Shown in pieces: positions 60,244-64,000 of a stretch of 64,000 nucleotides of DNA (within the stretch, counting starts at the first letter, position 1; every line of letters begins with the position of its first letter). The stretch lies in assembly GCA_021613335.1 (NCBI GenBank), contig JAJTWR010000124.1, forward strand, positions 1-64,000. Direction: 5' to 3'. The notes under the pieces were generated by a model that had not been told where the DNA came from, made no database searches, and saw nothing but the letters and a program-made list of their open reading frames with translations. This DNA is from Whitmania pigra (lineage: Eukaryota > Annelida > Clitellata > Hirudinida > Haemopidae). A program made the translations under genes and the position numbers.

Positions 60244-60265
60244 ATCATCATCATCATCATCAGCA
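60069..60265. repeat. ATC trinucleotide microsatellite
   Basis: Long ATC array with GTC-variant and CAGCAG interruptions. Further shorter ATC arrays lie at about 60415-60515. Poly-His, poly-Ser and poly-Asp frames here are artefacts of the repeat. Confidence 0.97.
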
Positions 60266-60699
60266 ACAACAACAGAAACAATTTGTTTGTATCGAGAGGA
60301 CAATGAAATACAATAATGACCTTCCATTGTCCTTCATTCTGAAGTTTCCATGTTTTATTGGGACACGGAGCTTCTAGTTTTCAAACTGTCCGACTGATAA
60401 TTGTCATCTCCACAATCATTGTTATCATCATTATCATCATCACCACAACCATCGTTATCATCATTATCATCATCATCATCATTATCATCATCATCGTCAT
60501 CGTCATCATCATCATTCGTGATAATATTCCTCTTGGTCTCAGTTATGCTGGACATGTTTTCTGCAGCTTTTCTCATTCAATCGTTCATCCATCCATCTTT
60601 TCAGTTAATCATTCTCTCCACGATGATGATGATGATGACGATGACGTCATTATTATATTTCTTTGGTTACTTATGCAATGCAAATATAAGACGGTTATG

Positions 60700-63600
60700 T
60701 AATTAAGACATTCAATGTTTCTCAATAAAAGAGATTATTTGTTATTATAATGAGTGACATTATAATATCATTGTAATGGCTCGCCAGGGATTTGTTTGAT
60801 AAATCGTGGGACTTATTATGGGTGAGCAGATGCAAACATTGAGGTGTTTATGGGGAAGGATTTGCAAAATAATTGCTAGATTATTAAATAAGATATGCTG
60901 TTTTTGTTGTTGTTTATGTTAATGTAATCTGAATACATGTTAATTTGTTTAATTAATATTTATTATTAATTATTAGCAGGGGCGAAGACTCGCAGGATGA
61001 CACAATATGAAAAATTTGCAAAAATCTAAAGCAAAAAAACAACTTCTGCACAAGCTCAAATGGCAGAAGCTCTGTCATCACAAAAATTGTTATTCAATTT
61101 ATTATTTGACTTCATGTTATTACAATATTGTTAAATATTGTAATTTAAAGTTGGATTTGTTTTGAACCGTCACCGCTTGTTCTTGGAGTGAGTTCCAACT
61201 ATGCACCATCCTGAAAAACTTTTTATAATCCATAAGAAACAATGTAGTTGGCAATTTAAGGTCATGCCCTCTTGTGCTTACCTATGGATCCATCATTGTA
61301 GGGCATACAATTTTATTTTTTCAGCATCTTGCCTACGCTGTTAATATTGCTGTTGCAGACTCAAATATTTTCAACATAGAAAGCCTTGGACAGAATCTCA
61401 TTAGAATTTAATTCAAGTTTCAAAATATTTCTTTAAAAGATGCAATTTAAAAGAAAAAAAAATTAGAAATCTGTTTCTATTCCAAATGCAGCCGGAAAGG
61501 AGGGGTTTAGAGCGATTTTTTGGATTATGAATATCTTTGGAATTAAAGTTTAGAACCGATCAATCATAATTTTGGATCGTTTCGTGTTTCTTGTGCACAT
61601 GTCACCTGGATTTTGATTCGGGAAAACCGGCATTTAATTGGAGTCACTTTGACAAGTCCTTGTCATCTTCGACAGAACTTCAGGCGAACAATTTTAAACG
61701 ATGATAAAAGTTGTGACGACCTAGCACCAGACCCCAGTACAATGAAAATTCTTAAGGAGGGATTCGAACCCGATGATTGGAGGTTTAGGTTTAAGAAGAT
61801 TTGAACCTTAAAAAACTTAATAGGAAGCTACGTTTGTTTGGTTTCAGAGAAGTTTGAAGAAATAAATTCATCTTGTGTCTTACGCCCCACTCCATGATCC
61901 ACTGGAGCTTAAAAACGAACTTGATTGGGAAGACGCACACAAGCACAAAAGCACACGAGAACAGCATGCATCCAATAATCAACAAAGCCAATCATTTAAG
62001 CCTTGGGTGAATTGAAGGATAATGATAATGATAGGATAGATGGATGGAAAGACGGACTTAGGGACGAATGGAGGGATAGATCGCTGGATGGGTAGTTGGT
62101 TGGAGGTTTAAGAGCATTTCAATTTAGAAGTGAAGTTGCTCCACAAGTAGCTCATCCTACATGTCAGAATAATTAAATTTTCTTCCATGCCGTGGAAAAC
62201 AAAAAAAAAACCTGAATTACTCGAAGATCCAATCAAGCGGACAGAACGTAAGTTTGTTATTCAAACGAACACGCAAGCATATTCCGAAATAGAACGACGC
62301 AAAAAGTGAATTTATTAAATATTAAACAGACATTTAATAAACTATTAAATTTGAAAAGAACTTATAAGAGAAATTATGAAAAAATATCAAAGCACTTTCA
62401 AAAGCTTAGTTTCCAAGTTTGTGAAATAAGCACTCAATAATACTGAGAGACTGATTTTCCAACATCTACTGGAACCCTGCATGTTGAACGTAATGCTCCA
62501 GAAAATAATTTCGTTACTCGGTAATTAATTTAAAAATAATTAGTTTAAAAATAATTACTTCCTTTAACAATGCATTCGTACTCGCAATATTATTCTCTGC
62601 TACGGGAAGTCAATGGCTGCTTCATTAACACGTGAGTCATTAAATTAAAAAAAGATTTCAAGAAAAAAAATAATAATAACATTAATTATATTAAAAAATA
62701 AAAGTAATGCTATTTGTAAGAACAATTATTATTGCTTTATTTATTACAACAATTAATATTTATAATAATTAATATTTATAATAAACAACATATAATACCC
62801 GGTTATAGTTCCGAGAACAAAGCATGAATTCCTTGAATGACACGAAGAATCCTTCACAATTTGACAGCAGACGTCAGATTTGACATCTTCCTGTGGAATG
62901 CAACATTGCAATACATTTTTCATCGACATTACTTCCATCTTTTAATGATTTTCAAATAAATTAGCTTAAAATATTTTGGGAGGGTTTTGATCATTATTTT
63001 GATTTTTTTTTACATTAATGTGTGCAATTTTACAATAAATGTTTAATATTTTAAATATTTTATTTCATTTTGTTGTTAATTTTTTAATTGCTTGTCTAAA
63101 CCTTTTATTAAAAGTCTTTACAAATAAATTCAATTACATGTTAATTTATTAATATTTAAAAATTAATGCTATTAATTCATCCGATCTAAAAATTAGTGAA
63201 TTAAATTCCCTAAAGTTTCGAACCTCCATTCAGGTGAGCAAAACACGTGATTGAGATTAAATGCCTCGAGGCAATTACATTTTATTTTTTATTTTTTTAT
63301 AAATTTCCAACAACAAGCAGTTGATATTCACCATCGCTGGCAGTGTATTTATTGTTCTGTATTGTTTTTGTTTCTGCCTCGAAAGATTCAGTGACCGTGG
63401 AAGTTTTGTAACACCTGTGGAACTTTAATGGCGTCCATATCACCTACATTCAATCGATATTTGAAAGTCTTCAACACCTGTGTGACACCTGTATTGAGTC
63501 CATTTGACTTTCTTAATTATGCGCTTATTAAGAAACCAAGCCGATTTGCACCAATTTTATGGTCCACAATATTCTTTCTTGTGCTCCATTTTCTGTGTAA

Positions 63601-63920
63601 TTTCAAATTTTTCTCACAAATGCTTTCATTCTCTTACAATGGGCAGTTTTGATGAGTGGAATTAAGTTGGCGAGGAGAAACATTTTAAAAAATGTAATAA
63701 ATGGAAATTCTTTGTTTCTCTTATAACTCAAAATGCTCCGAAACGTTGTTATGGTTCTAATCGCTAATGTTCTAATGATGGCGATGATGATGGTGGTGAT
63801 GATGAAGACGATGATAAAGATAGTAATGACCTTATTGTGTTATGTTATTTATATTATAATAAATTTCTTTAAAATAATTTTTACTAAACGATCAATTGCC
63901 CAGTTCTCAGTTGCCTTGCG
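60700..63920. other. AT-rich spacer, no gene supported
   Basis: Longest frames are 60-75 codons (61613-61804, 63428-63652) with no domain. 62030-62100 has GGATGGAT-like words related to the nearby tetranucleotide repeats. A GAT/GGT array sits at 63778-63830. Confidence 0.35.
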
Positions 63921-63924
63921 TCCA

Positions 63925-64000
63925 CAAATTGCGCTAGCCCAACAAGTTGTACTATGTCAACAAATTGTACTAACTCATCAAGTTGTTACTATGTCAACAA
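63925..64000. repeat. Start of a short tandem repeat at the window end
   Basis: Words of the type CAACAAGTTGTACTATGT recur about every 26-30 bp (CCCAACAAGTTGTACTATGT, CAACAAATTGTACTAACT, CATCAAGTTGTTACTATGT). The array is cut by the window edge. Confidence 0.55.

Noticed and set aside
59991..60706. Poly-His, poly-Ser, poly-Asp and poly-Ile frames
   Set aside because: Products of ATC/GAT trinucleotide arrays read in all frames; both strands and all phases stay open.

Overview
This is AT-rich nuclear DNA from an animal, most likely a bilaterian invertebrate. Genes have many short exons with GT-AG introns. The recognisable genes are animal ones: a TARP/CACNG-type membrane protein, selenophosphate synthetase, kinesin light chain, the pseudokinase STRAD and the helicase MCM9. 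Many old transposon families lie between them. The species cannot be named from the sequence; the gene and transposon mix would fit a spiralian or similar marine or freshwater invertebrate.

Layout. 1-9.2 kb: decaying copies of an unrecognised acidic-protein gene, seven of them in a tandem array at 4.9-9.2 kb with 553 and 620 bp periods; a further diverged copy lies at 14.4 kb. 0.8-4.8 kb and 9.2-14.3 kb: transposon remains (LINE, hAT, piggyBac, mariner) and a long intact ORF from a non-LTR element with a restriction-like endonuclease. 15.5-20.0 kb: five-exon TARP/CACNG-like gene on the minus strand. 21.5-28.3 kb: a LINE split by a hAT MITE, a complete but dead Tigger/pogo element, a second hAT MITE with perfect target duplications, and a MITE with long inverted repeats enclosing telomere-like DNA. 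28.4-30.5 kb: seven-exon selenophosphate synthetase with Cys at the Sec position, followed by a duplicate piece of its exon 5 that a Ty3/gypsy element has split. 35.6-43.4 kb: 16-exon kinesin light chain plus a probable mutually exclusive exon. 44.5-47.3 kb (minus): ten-exon STRAD. 48.0-54.5 kb (minus): 20-exon MCM9. 55-64 kb: gypsy gag and LINE fragments, microsatellites, palindromes and a second telomere-like tract, with no convincing gene.

The exon models for the five conserved genes were joined by hand. Intron phases match at every junction, giving complete frames of 445 (TARP-like), 382 (selenophosphate synthetase), 575 (KLC), 348 (STRAD) and 973 (MCM9) codons. KLC and STRAD converge tail to tail. 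MCM9 and STRAD lie head to tail on the minus strand. The genes do not form a pathway; they are ordinary animal neighbours.

The most interesting signals are: (i) a second 90-nt KLC TPR exon in the same phase as the annotated one; (ii) short tandem duplications that copy a splice junction in three separate genes (selenophosphate synthetase donor, KLC acceptor, STRAD donor); (iii) the decaying acidic-protein array with internal 30-codon repeats; and (iv) the telomere-repeat-bearing MITE.
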